Positions 52,496 through 60,341 of a stretch of 64,000 nucleotides of DNA are shown one piece after another (within the stretch, counting starts at the first letter, position 1; every line of letters starts with the position of its first letter). The notes below the pieces were generated by a model. The model made no database searches. It saw only the letters and a program-made list of their open reading frames with translations, and was not told where the DNA came from. Location of the stretch: positions 1 to 64,000 of the forward strand of contig NZ_JBBMEX010000003.1 of assembly GCF_040096355.1 (NCBI RefSeq), given 5' to 3'. The position numbers were made by a program, and so were the translations under genes. This DNA comes from Maccoyibacter intestinihominis. Its GTDB lineage: Bacteria; Bacillota; Clostridia; Lachnospirales; Lachnospiraceae.

Positions 52496-53419
52496 TTACA
52501 GGGAAAATCCCTTTTTCTTTCCTATAGAAAATCTGCGTTTTGATATATCCATAAGCATACTGACTGCTGCCGCATCGCCGGACACTGCTTTCATCAATAG
52601 TTCGAGTTCACTCTTTTCATGCACAAATTCTTCTGCCAGCCAACGAAGCAGTTCCGTCTCGCCTTCTCTTTGAAATAACTCCGCTGCCCTTTCCATATGC
52701 TCTCTTAAAAAATTCTCATAGGACTGCGCTGCCTCTTCTTTTAATCCAAGCGGACTTTTCAGACGGTAGGCAGATGCATATATCGCTTCTTCCGGCTCCA
52801 TGTTATGCCTGCCGATCTCAAACAGCCTGTCATATTCCTCCCAGTCGATCTGTGTATTACGAAATGCATTCCGGTACTGTATCCCTACACCATGCGTATG
52901 CGTCTCTATGATCCGTGCCGGAGTATTCTCGACTGCCTCTTCAAAAAATGCCGGATACAATACCTGAAACCCATCTTTTCCCAGCCACTCTACTGTCACA
53001 GTCTGGTTCAGATCGACTAAAACTTCTCTTAAACAGGACTTTTCCTGTCCCATATCTCGTACATGCAGTTTTGACAGACGTTTGCATCCGGTAAATGCCC
53101 CCGCTCCCATATAACGGATATTTGCTCCAAATGTAAATTCCCGAAAATATCTGCAGTTATAAAACACATATCTCCCGATACGCTCTACCGTTCCGGGTAA
53201 CACCAGCTCTTCTAGCAGTTCTCCACAGATACATGGCAGTTCTCCTGGATTTTTTGGCTCTTTTTCCATATCGGCTGCAAACGCATATGGTGCGATTTCC
53301 GTAACCGGAAGCCCTTCGATCTCCTCCGGCACTACCACTCTGCTCTCTTTCGCATAACACCGAAGAATACATATCCCCTGTTCTTTTTTTTCATATACAA
53401 AGTATGCCTGTTGCTGCAT
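52496..53419 (-). CDS. BspA-type leucine-rich repeat protein
   Basis: 307-aa protein, no signal peptide. Residues about 20-110 contain LRR_5 (BspA) repeats: VVVPEEIEGLPVTEIAPYAFA, LEELVLPGTVERIGRYVFYNC, FTFGANIRYMGAGAFTGCKRLSKLHV. The rest is helical and unlike known domains, ending in VSMLMDISKRRFSIGKKKGF. I start at 53419, with AAAGGA before it. It lies 20 nt before the VWA gene, so it is the first gene of an LRR-VWA-MoxR operon; a target-recognition role is conceivable. Confidence 0.8.
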   Translation of the reverse strand: MQQQAYFVYEKKEQGICILRCYAKESRVVVPEEIEGLPVTEIAPYAFAADMEKEPKNPGELPCICGELLEELVLPGTVERIGRYVFYNCRYFREFTFGANIRYMGAGAFTGCKRLSKLHVRDMGQEKSCLREVLVDLNQTVTVEWLGKDGFQVLYPAFFEEAVENTPARIIETHTHGVGIQYRNAFRNTQIDWEEYDRLFEIGRHNMEPEEAIYASAYRLKSPLGLKEEAAQSYENFLREHMERAAELFQREGETELLRWLAEEFVHEKSELELLMKAVSGDAAAVSMLMDISKRRFSIGKKKGFSL

Positions 53420-53663
53420 AACATTCCTTTCTGTCATTCTGCACAAAAACCTATGATTTATTTTAGCACAAATGCACTTCATTTTCTATATAGAAATTCT
53501 TTATACTTTCTTCGCAATTTCGTCACGATTCTTTCACAGATTCCCTTTATACTAAAATCATCAATTACAGAGGACGGCAGTTATGTATAGGAACCTATGT
53601 ATGATTGCTGCGCTTCGCCTAACAACAAGCAAAATTTATTATAGATTTATCTCTTTCCCCCTT

Positions 53664-53700
53664 GAGGATGCTCCAATATGGAACATCCTCCTTTTTTTTT
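53664..53700 (+). terminator. Strong plus-strand terminator
   Basis: GAGGATG and TCCA pair with CATCCTC and TGGA (53664-53690, 3-nt loop), followed by C then nine T. There is no recognised plus-strand gene before it. The only frame (53583 onward, 42 codons) runs through the hairpin. Confidence 0.8.
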
Positions 53701-53750
53701 TATGATAATATCTTGTTGCTCTGCTATGCAAAAATTCACAGCTTAGCAGC

Positions 53751-53989
53751 TGGCAACTTGCACAAAACCGGGACTGCTTTTGTGACTTTGGGAGAAAATT
53801 AGTAAATCTTAGTCTGGCTGTTATTGTATAGTGTTTTGCTGCCACGGACGGCAGCAAAAGTCTTAGCGCCCCATGGACGGGGCGTTTAAGACGTACACGT
53901 CACTCCATCAAGGCCCGACTCAGGCAGACTTAGATTTTCTTATTTTCGTACAACGGAACAAAATAGACCCGGCTTTGTGCAAGTTGCCA
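53751..53989. repeat. 239-bp inverted-repeat element (candidate structured RNA or MITE)
   Basis: Terminal arms 53751-53772 and 53968-53989 match at 21 of 22 positions as inverted repeats, and weaker complementarity continues inward for about 50 bp. The centre holds two hairpins: 53834-53859 (10-bp stem, loop ACGGAC) and 53860-53892 (CGCCCC/GGGGCG plus GTCTTA/TAAGAC, loop ATGGAC). No protein frame. Strand unknown; loops read A(C/T)GGAC on the plus strand. The remainder of 53483-54046 shows only the terminator at 53664, a palindrome (TTTCTATATAGAAA, 53483-53496) and a 12-bp tandem repeat at 54026-54049. Confidence 0.6.
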
Positions 53990-54025
53990 ATCAAAAAACT
54001 GAAAACCGCCTTTTGACACCCTAAT

Positions 54026-54049
54026 CCTATATAGAAACCTATATAGAAA
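54026..54049. repeat. Tandem 12-bp direct repeat
   Basis: CCTATATAGAAA occurs twice in a row. The same CTATATAG core is in the palindrome at 53483-53496. Confidence 0.7.
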
Positions 54050-54082
54050 AAAGCAGGAAACCGTAATGATTTCCTGCTTTTT
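54047..54082. terminator. Bidirectional terminator beside tRNA-Leu
   Basis: GCAGGAAA / TTTCCTGC stem extended by A/T pairs, with A-run before and T-run after, about 23 bp beyond the tRNA-Leu 3' end. Confidence 0.85.
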
Positions 54083-54104
54083 CATCTTGTCCTCTTATCA
54101 ATAA

Positions 54105-54188
54105 TGCCGGTGGTGGGACTTGAACCCACACTGCGTTGCCACAAACAGATTTTGAGTCTGCCTCGTCTGCCAATTCCGACACACCGGC
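54105..54188 (-). tRNA. tRNA-Leu (anticodon CAA)
   Basis: 84 nt. Acceptor GCCGGTG pairs with CACCGGC; D loop AATTGGCAGA; anticodon stem GCAGA/TCTGT with loop CTCAAAA giving CAA (Leu, UUG codons); a long class II variable arm; T arm GTGGG-TTCAAGT-CCCAC. CCA is not encoded. Confidence 0.95.
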
Positions 54189-54218
54189 ATATGTTCTTTG
54201 AAAACCCGAACAATTGAT

Positions 54219-54247
54219 ATCATATCATAAGTGTTTCTAAAATGCAA
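54219..54247 (-). promoter_or_regulatory. tRNA-Leu promoter
   Basis: Minus strand TTGCAT (54242-54247), 17-bp spacer, TATGAT (54219-54224), about 30 bp before the tRNA 5' end. Confidence 0.65.
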
Positions 54248-54419
54248 CACTACTTTTTGATATCTACTACTTTTTGGTATCTGGTATCTTTTCTATAGAA
54301 AAACAGACCACATTTACCATTTGGCACAGATATTTGCGGTCTGCCTTGTTCTTATTCTTGGTTTATTCCTATTTTTCGTTTATCTTTCTTTTGTTTCCCT
54401 TTTCTATCTGCTTCTCTTA

Positions 54420-55703
54420 TTATTTCTGATAAGGATCTTTCATGTCCTTTAAAATATCAAAGCAATCAAAGGTTGCAAAATAATCCTTTGGCGTCTCTGC
54501 ACGGCGGATCAGTTCAAAATCCCCATTTTCTTTTAACAGGATCTCTGCGGATTTTAATTTACCATTGTAGTTATATCCCATGGCAAATCCATGTGCTCCG
54601 GTGTCATGGAGTACTAAAAGGTCTCCCATATCAATCTTTGGAAGCTGTCTGTCGATCGCAAATTTGTCATTATTTTCACAAAGAGAACCGGTCACATCGT
54701 AGGTATGGTCGCACGGTGCATCCTCTTTTCCCATGACGGTAATATGATGATATGCGCCATACATTGCCGGACGCATCAGGTTGACCGCACAGGCATCCAC
54801 TCCGATGTATTCTTTATGGGTATGTTTTTCATGGATTGCCGTGGTTACCAGACAGCCATACGGTCCCATCATAAAACGTCCCATCTCGGTATAAATTGCC
54901 ACATCTCCCATTCCTGCCGGGACTAATACCTCTTCATAGACACGGCATACGCCTTCTCCGATCGCACGAATGTCATTGCCTTCCTCACCCGGTCTGTATG
55001 GGATTCCCACACCACCGGAGAGATTGATAAAGTCCATCTTAACGCCTGTCTTTTCTTTGATCTCTACTACTGTCTCAAACAGGGTTTTTGCCAGTGTCGG
55101 ATAATAGTCATTGGTTACGGTGTTACTTGCTAAAAACGCATGGATTCCAAAACGTTTTGCTCCTTTTTCTTTTAAGATCTTATATCCCTCTAAAATCTGA
55201 TCATGGGTAAATCCGTATTTTGCATCACCCGGATTGTCCATAATGCTGTTGCTGATCTTAAACACACCGCCCGGATTGTAACGGCAGCTGATGGTTTCCG
55301 GTATATAGCCGATCGTCTTTTCTAAATAGTCAATATGTGTAAAATCATCTAAGTTGATGGTTGCCCCGATCTTTGCCGCAAAGGCAAACTCTTCTGCCGG
55401 TGTATCATTCGAAGAAAACATGATCTCTTCTCCCTGAAAACCTAACGCATCTGCCATCATCAGTTCTGTCATGGAGGAGCAGTCACAGCCACAGCCATAT
55501 TCTTTTAATATATTGATCAAAAACGGATTTGGTGTTGCCTTTACCGCAAAATACTCACGAAATCCCGGATTCCATGCAAATGCCTCCTGTACGGCTTTTG
55601 CATTTTCACGAATGCCTTTTTCATCATAGAGGTGAAACGGTGTCGGATATTCTTTGATGATCTCCTCTAATTTTTCCTTTGTTACAAATGGCTTCTTGCT
55701 CAT
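54420..55703 (-). CDS. PLP-dependent decarboxylase, diaminopimelate decarboxylase-like
   Basis: Fold III PLP enzyme (427 aa). The PLP lysine is in REYFAVKATPNPF (about residue 54); HLYDEKGIRENAKAV, INLSGGVGIPYRPGE (glycine loop) and GSLCENNDKFA are family motifs. Closest in layout to LysA, which decarboxylates meso-diaminopimelate to lysine. Some clostridial LysA-like enzymes use other substrates, so the symbol is left open. Coupled to a TrmB regulator (one-base overlap), an unusual partner for a lysine gene. Confidence 0.82.
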   Translation of the reverse strand: MSKKPFVTKEKLEEIIKEYPTPFHLYDEKGIRENAKAVQEAFAWNPGFREYFAVKATPNPFLINILKEYGCGCDCSSMTELMMADALGFQGEEIMFSSNDTPAEEFAFAAKIGATINLDDFTHIDYLEKTIGYIPETISCRYNPGGVFKISNSIMDNPGDAKYGFTHDQILEGYKILKEKGAKRFGIHAFLASNTVTNDYYPTLAKTLFETVVEIKEKTGVKMDFINLSGGVGIPYRPGEEGNDIRAIGEGVCRVYEEVLVPAGMGDVAIYTEMGRFMMGPYGCLVTTAIHEKHTHKEYIGVDACAVNLMRPAMYGAYHHITVMGKEDAPCDHTYDVTGSLCENNDKFAIDRQLPKIDMGDLLVLHDTGAHGFAMGYNYNGKLKSAEILLKENGDFELIRRAETPKDYFATFDCFDILKDMKDPYQK

Positions 55704-56410
55704 TACTTAACTCCTCCTGTCAGTTCTATTAATTTTATTTCATTTTTTAAAGAATCTTTGAAAACACGAACGAGGTTGCTCTGCCCTGAATAAAGGCAGG
55801 TGCTGTGTTCCCCGTTTCCGAGTTCTCCGGTCAGCACATTGCGGGAATCCGTAATGACTCCGACCTGCTGCTCCTTATTTTCTGTCAGATAAAATTTAAT
55901 ACCTAAAAGCTCCGGTGCTTTATTAGAAAGAACCACAACCTTGACCTTCTGCTCTAAAAGCTGTGAAATCTCCGGTAGAAATTTCTTGAGATTTTTTGCA
56001 GACATTGACAGATACACCCGCTTATTCGCTGAAAGCAGCATATTTTTTATTTTATGCTGAATCTGCTCATCTCCACTGACGGTAAGATACCCTTCTGTCT
56101 CTTCATGTTCCTTTGGCATATTCACTGCTAAAATCTCTTTGTACTGCTCCATTCTGCGGATTTTGTTACTGCAAAATTCCTCTACATCGATTCCCATGTA
56201 CTTGGTGGCATTTTCTTCCGATGTATAAGCAGCTCCTTTTTCTACCAGACCTGCTAACGCACGATATACGTTAGAACGCGAAATGCCTGTCTGCTTGGAT
56301 ACTTCATAGCCTGTCTGCATTCCACGCTCCATCAGATTCAGATAGATGGTTGCTTCCTGTCTTGTCAGCCCAAATTCCATTAAATACTCTGTTAAACCTA
56401 CATTTGCCAT
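55703..56410 (-). CDS. TrmB-family transcriptional regulator
   Basis: 235 aa. N-terminal winged helix (about 8-75: YLMEFGLTRQEATIYLNLMERG, GYEVSKQTGISRSNVYRALAGL) and a C-terminal PLD-like TrmB sensor domain. The first gene of an operon with the decarboxylase, from a strong promoter. It probably controls this operon in response to a metabolite; the ligand is unknown. Confidence 0.88.
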   Translation of the reverse strand: MANVGLTEYLMEFGLTRQEATIYLNLMERGMQTGYEVSKQTGISRSNVYRALAGLVEKGAAYTSEENATKYMGIDVEEFCSNKIRRMEQYKEILAVNMPKEHEETEGYLTVSGDEQIQHKIKNMLLSANKRVYLSMSAKNLKKFLPEISQLLEQKVKVVVLSNKAPELLGIKFYLTENKEQQVGVITDSRNVLTGELGNGEHSTCLYSGQSNLVRVFKDSLKNEIKLIELTGGVK

Positions 56411-56446
56411 ATTCTTATCCCTCTTTTAGTAGTTCTTCATAGGGAC

Positions 56447-56475
56447 ACTATACTGTTTCTTTAAAAAAATGTCAA
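56447..56475 (-). promoter_or_regulatory. Promoter of the trmB-type operon
   Basis: Minus strand TTGACA (56470-56475), 17-bp spacer, TATAGT (56447-56452). Confidence 0.75.
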
Positions 56476-56482
56476 TAAAGGC

Positions 56483-56511
56483 AAGACATTTTTTTGCAGA
56501 TATGGTAGAAT
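56483..56511 (+). promoter_or_regulatory. Promoter of the transglycosylase gene
   Basis: AAGACA (56483-56488), 17-bp spacer, TAGAAT (56506-56511), divergent from the TrmB promoter. Confidence 0.5.
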
Positions 56512-56549
56512 AATGATAAATATTCATCATTATAGAAGGAGATTTACCA

Positions 56550-57335
56550 ATGAACATTGCTGAAATTTTAGGAATTTCTTCCGTATCTGATGTAAATGTA
56601 ACAAACCAGACTGAAAATGTTGAAAATACAAACGAGGATTTTGCTTCTTATCTGAATGCATCCACCACGACGATGGATGACATTTTTAACAAGGCTTCTG
56701 AGACTTATAACGTACCGGTTGCCCTGTTAAAAGCGATGGCAAAGCAGGAATCCAACTTCGATCCGAATGCCACTTCTTCGAGCGGCGCACAGGGTGTGAT
56801 GCAGCTCATGCCTGCCACGGCTGCGTCCTTAGGTGTAACCAATGCCTATGACCCGGAGCAAAACATTATGGGCGGTGCAAAATACATCAGCCAGCTTTTA
56901 GACAAATACGATGGCGACACGACATTAGCTTTAGCTGCCTACAATGCCGGCATGGGAAATGTTGCAAAATACGGTGGGGTTCCGCCTTTTAAAGAAACAC
57001 AGAACTATGTGGCTAAGGTTACGGCTTATATGAATGAAAATCTTACCATTGATGAGACGAATAATCAGATTTCTTCTGCTGATTTTTTATCAGCTCTTGA
57101 CAATAATGATTATGATGAACGCGTGCAGAGTCTCTTAGAGCAGATTTTTTCCTATGAGGACTATATGCGTTTCTTAGAACTGTTTTTAGAGCAGATGACT
57201 GCAAATAAGGATGCAACAACCGGCTATTCTTCCGGACATGAGGACGAAACTTCAGCACGGAGTCTTTATTCTTTCCAGAATGTCAGCTACAATCCTGCGA
57301 TTGTCAATCTGCTGACTCAGACTCCTAATGTATAG
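56550..57335 (+). CDS. Lytic transglycosylase (SLT domain) without signal peptide
   Basis: 261 aa. The SLT domain spans about 45-150: VALLKAMAKQESNFDPNATS with the catalytic Glu, GAQGVMQLMPATAASLG, NIMGGAKYISQLLDKYDG, LALAAYNAGMGNV. It should cut peptidoglycan between MurNAc and GlcNAc. The N terminus MNIAEILGISSVSDVNVTNQ has no signal peptide. Export through a flagellar or other machinery is possible but no such genes are here. AGAAGGAG lies before the ATG. Confidence 0.88.
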   Translation: MNIAEILGISSVSDVNVTNQTENVENTNEDFASYLNASTTTMDDIFNKASETYNVPVALLKAMAKQESNFDPNATSSSGAQGVMQLMPATAASLGVTNAYDPEQNIMGGAKYISQLLDKYDGDTTLALAAYNAGMGNVAKYGGVPPFKETQNYVAKVTAYMNENLTIDETNNQISSADFLSALDNNDYDERVQSLLEQIFSYEDYMRFLELFLEQMTANKDATTGYSSGHEDETSARSLYSFQNVSYNPAIVNLLTQTPNV

Positions 57336-57385
57336 TCAATTTTTGAACATTATTTTTTTGATTGCATTTTCTATCTGTTTTTTAT

Positions 57386-57415
57386 TGACAACTACGGTTG
57401 TCATATAGTATACTA
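57386..57415 (+). promoter_or_regulatory. tRNA-Thr promoter overlaid with palindromes
   Basis: TTGACA (57386-57391), 18-bp spacer, TATACT (57410-57415). An inverted repeat TGACAAC-TACG-GTTGTCA overlaps the -35 and a palindrome ATAGTATACTAT covers the -10. Confidence 0.7.
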
Positions 57416-57438
57416 TCATTCGTTGAGACAATCGACAA

Positions 57439-57511
57439 GCTGATGTGGCACAGGTGGTAGCGCACCTCATTGGTAGTGAGGAGGTCACGGGTCCGAGTCC
57501 CGTCATCAGCT
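57439..57511 (+). tRNA. tRNA-Thr (anticodon GGT)
   Basis: 73 nt. Acceptor GCTGATG/CATCAGC, anticodon stem CCTCA/TGAGG with loop TTGGTAG (anticodon GGT), T arm ACGGG-TCCGAGT-CCCGT. CCA is not encoded. Confidence 0.95.
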
Positions 57512-57518
57512 TTACGGG

Positions 57519-57563
57519 AAACCTCCGGTAATATCAGTGATACTGATATTACCGGAGGTTTTT
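57519..57563 (+). terminator. tRNA-Thr terminator
   Basis: Perfect 19-bp stem (57519-57537 with 57543-57561) and a 5-nt loop, ending in TTTTT. Confidence 0.92.
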
Positions 57564-57586
57564 GGTATTCTGAAAAATTGCCTATC

Positions 57587-58372
57587 TTATTGATGATACA
57601 GTAATGTTCTATAAATAACAAGGTCTTCGTCCTTGAATACATTGAATACAACCTTCATCCGGCTTCCTGTATCCTCATAATATTTCTTAACAGTCCGGAC
57701 TGCTATTTCAGCCGCACGTTCATTTGGGAACATGAATACTCCTGTAGAAATACAGCAAAAAGCAATACTTTTCACTTCATATTTCTCTGCGAGTTCCAGA
57801 CAGGAACGATAGCATGAGGCTAAAAGCTCCTCATGTTTCCTTTGTAATCTGCCCTGTACAATAGGTCCAACGGTATGCAGCACATAGTTACACGGTAAAT
57901 TATATCCGGGTGTGATCTTTGCCTGACCTGTTGCTTCCTCATGTCCCTGCTTTGTCATGATTTCATGCATTTTAAGGCGAAGTTCTATTCCTGCATAGGT
58001 ATGAATAAAATTATCAATGCACGCATGCATTGGTGAAAAACAGCCAAGCATCTGTGAGTTACACGCATTGACAATGGCATCACATTTTAATGTTGTGATA
58101 TCTCCCTGCCAGAGATAAAGTCCTGTGTCTGATACAACCGGTTTTAAATCTGCAATATCTGTAATGCCCCGTTCAAAATTTCTTTCTTTGAGATATTCGT
58201 CCTGAATCTTTAAAAAATCCCCGCTTATTGGTTTTGGAAGTCTGACATTCATCAAGGAGCGAAGCAGATTCTCCTGCCCCTGCTTATCAGCAGGCATCTT
58301 TTTCCCATAAAGTCTGCGTTCCTCTTTTAAAAGATATTGGATTAAATATTCCCGTCTTTCACTCTGTGTCAT
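57587..58372 (-). CDS. Macrodomain ADP-ribosyl hydrolase (Zn-macro type)
   Basis: 261 aa. Residues 1-80 are a helical N-terminal extension; the macrodomain follows: LWQGDITTLKCDAIVNACNSQMLGCFSPMHACIDNFIH, then YVLHTVGPIVQG and FCCISTGVFMFPNERAAEIAVRTV. The Cys/His-rich loop (LGCFSPMHAC) is typical of zinc-containing macrodomains found with SirTM sirtuins, which remove ADP-ribose added by them. ATGA overlap with the sirtuin gene supports a functional pair. Confidence 0.9.
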   Translation of the reverse strand: MTQSERREYLIQYLLKEERRLYGKKMPADKQGQENLLRSLMNVRLPKPISGDFLKIQDEYLKERNFERGITDIADLKPVVSDTGLYLWQGDITTLKCDAIVNACNSQMLGCFSPMHACIDNFIHTYAGIELRLKMHEIMTKQGHEEATGQAKITPGYNLPCNYVLHTVGPIVQGRLQRKHEELLASCYRSCLELAEKYEVKSIAFCCISTGVFMFPNERAAEIAVRTVKKYYEDTGSRMKVVFNVFKDEDLVIYRTLLYHQ

Positions 58373-59313
58373 CCTATCAGCCTCCCTATATCTGTGATTG
58401 CTCCTGCCATATCTCCACTGATTCCGATTGCCCGGTTGCCAAAGCCTTCAGGTACCACTGCTTCGTCCATATTCAGGCGAAGCAATCGGTATGTTGCATG
58501 TTCCCGTACTAATTTTTCAAATGGGAATCGAATAATAATCGGTGTATTAAATCCAACTCCAAGCTCTATCAGGACAACTTTTTTGGATTGATTCCGGTCA
58601 AGAAAATCTGCATATCTGTCGGCAGCTTCATGCCACTGTTCATCCTCCACAAAATAATTATCGCATCTAAGGTGCATTGTCATGTTTCCACCGCATACAG
58701 GACATTTTGGCACAAGCTCCGATGGTATCAGACAGTCCCTTCTCCGGGCATCCATCTTTCGGAATAGTTCTTCTGCGTCATAAGTCTTTGGATGGCATCC
58801 TCTCTGACACTGAATCTCTCCGTAATCACCCTGTGTCGCAAATATTTTTTCTGCTGAAAATCCTGCTTTATAAAATTGGTGATCCACATTGGTTGTGAGC
58901 ACAAAATAGTCTTTGTCCTTAACAATAGAATACAATTCCTGATAAAGCGGCAGTGCAGGAGGATCAAATCTGTTGAGCAGTGCATGTTTCGACCAGTATC
59001 CCCATCTGGCTTCCTCCGATGGAAATGGATAAAATCCTGCGGCATACATATCTGTCATATAGTGACCGCCATATTTTTCTATAAATTCGGCAAAATGATC
59101 GGTAAATCTCTTTCCACCATATTCGAGTCCTGCCGCCGTTGAAGCACCTGCACCGGCACCTATGATAACAGCATCTGCATCCTTTATAAAATTTACAGCA
59201 TTTTCTATCTGCTCTTCATATGCGTCTTTTTGAAATATGTAATCACTTGCAGGAGTACCACACAGAAAATCTCTCCAGTCAACATGACTCTTTCTGATTT
59301 TCTTAAAAACCAT
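58369..59313 (-). CDS. Class M sirtuin (SirTM), predicted protein ADP-ribosyltransferase
   Basis: 314-aa sirtuin-fold protein. NAD motif AVIIGAGAGASTAAGLEYGG, then LTTNVDHQFYKAG and ATQGDYGEIQC, where Gln stands in place of the catalytic His of deacetylating sirtuins, as in SirTM. A Zn site is formed by CQRGC and CPVCGG. SirTM enzymes of other Firmicutes ADP-ribosylate lipoylated GcvH-L, and the macrodomain reverses this. Here no gcvH-L or lplA2 lies nearby. Cotranscribed after PPOX and ferredoxin-related genes. Confidence 0.88.
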   Translation of the reverse strand: MVFKKIRKSHVDWRDFLCGTPASDYIFQKDAYEEQIENAVNFIKDADAVIIGAGAGASTAAGLEYGGKRFTDHFAEFIEKYGGHYMTDMYAAGFYPFPSEEARWGYWSKHALLNRFDPPALPLYQELYSIVKDKDYFVLTTNVDHQFYKAGFSAEKIFATQGDYGEIQCQRGCHPKTYDAEELFRKMDARRRDCLIPSELVPKCPVCGGNMTMHLRCDNYFVEDEQWHEAADRYADFLDRNQSKKVVLIELGVGFNTPIIIRFPFEKLVREHATYRLLRLNMDEAVVPEGFGNRAIGISGDMAGAITDIGRLIG

Positions 59314-59315
59314 AA

Positions 59316-59797
59316 TTAACCTCTTTTCTTAATACACTGCTTAGGACAGGTTTGTGCACATCTTCCGCAGTGAAGACAATGCTTCTGATTTATCACAACC
59401 GGAATTGAGGATATCTCAATACACTTTTGCGGACAGACCGAATAACACAGCTTACACCCTATACATCCCTCTTCCGCAAAGTATCCCGTCCTGATTTCCC
59501 TTCCGCCACCTATTACTTTTCAAACATAATATCCAGATTCTTCTTCCCGATATTTTGTACTTTTCCACGAAGTGATATCGCAATTTTTTCTTTCGTCGCT
59601 GAAATAGCTACATACTGTTGTTCCATCAGCTGCGCATAAAATTCTTTCCCTTTTGCAGTGAGAAAGTAAATACCTTCCTTATCATAATACATCATATCGA
59701 TAATTCTAGTCTGAGGATGCCCGTCGGCTCCGATTGTTGCTACCGTTGTAGAATGAATTTCATCAACGAGCAGTTTTAGATAATCTGTTTTTGTCAT
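59316..59797 (-). pseudogene. PPOX-type flavoprotein/ferredoxin fusion gene, disrupted
   Basis: The first frame gives a pyridoxamine 5'-phosphate oxidase-like domain (MTKTDYLKLLVDEIHSTTVA ... KGKEFYAQLMEQQYVAISAT) and stops after LDIMFEK at about 59513. A different frame then reads IGGGREIRTGYFAEEG and a double [4Fe-4S] ferredoxin (CIGCKLCYSVCPQKC, CLHCGRCAQTCPKQC), ending at 59316. Intact fusions have roughly 45 residues between, so a deletion with frameshift is likely. The PPOX part alone may still be made. The ferredoxin part has no clear own start. Confidence 0.72.
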
Positions 59798-59798
59798 T

Positions 59799-60194
59799 TT
59801 AGAATTCATAAGGCGGATTACCGGAGAAATCAGCAATGACACCATGTGGATTCTCAAGATAGAATACCTCAAAAATCGGATTATCTGCGGTCTGATACTG
59901 TCCCTTCACGATAGGATTGTTCATACATCCTTCTTTTACACTCATGTTGTTCTCAAAGACTGCTTTGCCATGAAGACGAATCCATGCATACTCAGGAGAC
60001 GAAACCGATACCTCAATTTCCGGATTCTCAAGCATATCCTTATAGACATCCTTCGTGTTGTTTGTACAGAACCAAAGCTTTCCATCCTGCTCAAAACAGA
60101 ACATAAACGGACGGCATTTTGCCTTTCCGTCACGTCCTACGGTTGCTAAATACTGAACTGGGTTTTTCTGTAAAAATTCTACTACTTTTTTCAT
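59799..60194 (-). CDS. PPOX/NimA-like flavin-binding protein
   Basis: 131-aa split-barrel flavoprotein: VVEFLQKNPVQYLATVGRDGKAKCRPFMFCFEQDGKLWFCTNN, the FMN-binding half of the pyridoxamine phosphate oxidase-like superfamily. Enzymes of this size reduce small molecules or sense flavins. First gene of an operon leading to the sirtuin and macrodomain genes. Strong ribosome site AGGAGGTAC. Its promoter carries two copies of a TGTAA-N9-TTACA site. Confidence 0.87.
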   Translation of the reverse strand: MKKVVEFLQKNPVQYLATVGRDGKAKCRPFMFCFEQDGKLWFCTNNTKDVYKDMLENPEIEVSVSSPEYAWIRLHGKAVFENNMSVKEGCMNNPIVKGQYQTADNPIFEVFYLENPHGVIADFSGNPPYEF

Positions 60195-60217
60195 GAAAAA
60201 GTACCTCCTTTTTTCTT

Positions 60218-60236
60218 TGTAACAATCGCCGTTACA
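60218..60236. promoter_or_regulatory. Rrf2-type operator, copy 1 (leader)
   Basis: TGTAA-CAATCGCCG-TTACA, in the leader between the -10 and the start of the PPOX gene. Confidence 0.7.
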
Positions 60237-60248
60237 TCTTATGGCCGT

Positions 60249-60277
60249 ACTATATCATGCTTTTGTTGTAATGTCAA
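60249..60277 (-). promoter_or_regulatory. Promoter of the PPOX-sirtuin operon
   Basis: Minus strand TTGACA (60272-60277), 17-bp spacer, TATAGT (60249-60254). The -35 lies inside operator copy 2. Confidence 0.8.
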
Positions 60278-60285
60278 TAGTTACA
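60267..60285. promoter_or_regulatory. Rrf2-type operator, copy 2 (-35)
   Basis: TGTAA-TGTCAATAG-TTACA, covering the -35 box of the PPOX-sirtuin operon. Confidence 0.72.
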
Positions 60286-60341
60286 TCAAGGAAATATTTA
60301 AAACCATGACATACCTATCCGACATCAGAAAGGCAGATGTT

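Noticed and set aside
53583..53711. A 42-codon plus-strand frame beginning MYRNLCMIAALRL
   Set aside because: It reads through the strong terminator at 53664-53700, so the codons are unlikely to be translated.
55704..56549. A T-box or lysine riboswitch controlling the decarboxylase
   Set aside because: The gene overlaps the upstream TrmB gene by one base, and the TrmB leader is too short for either element.
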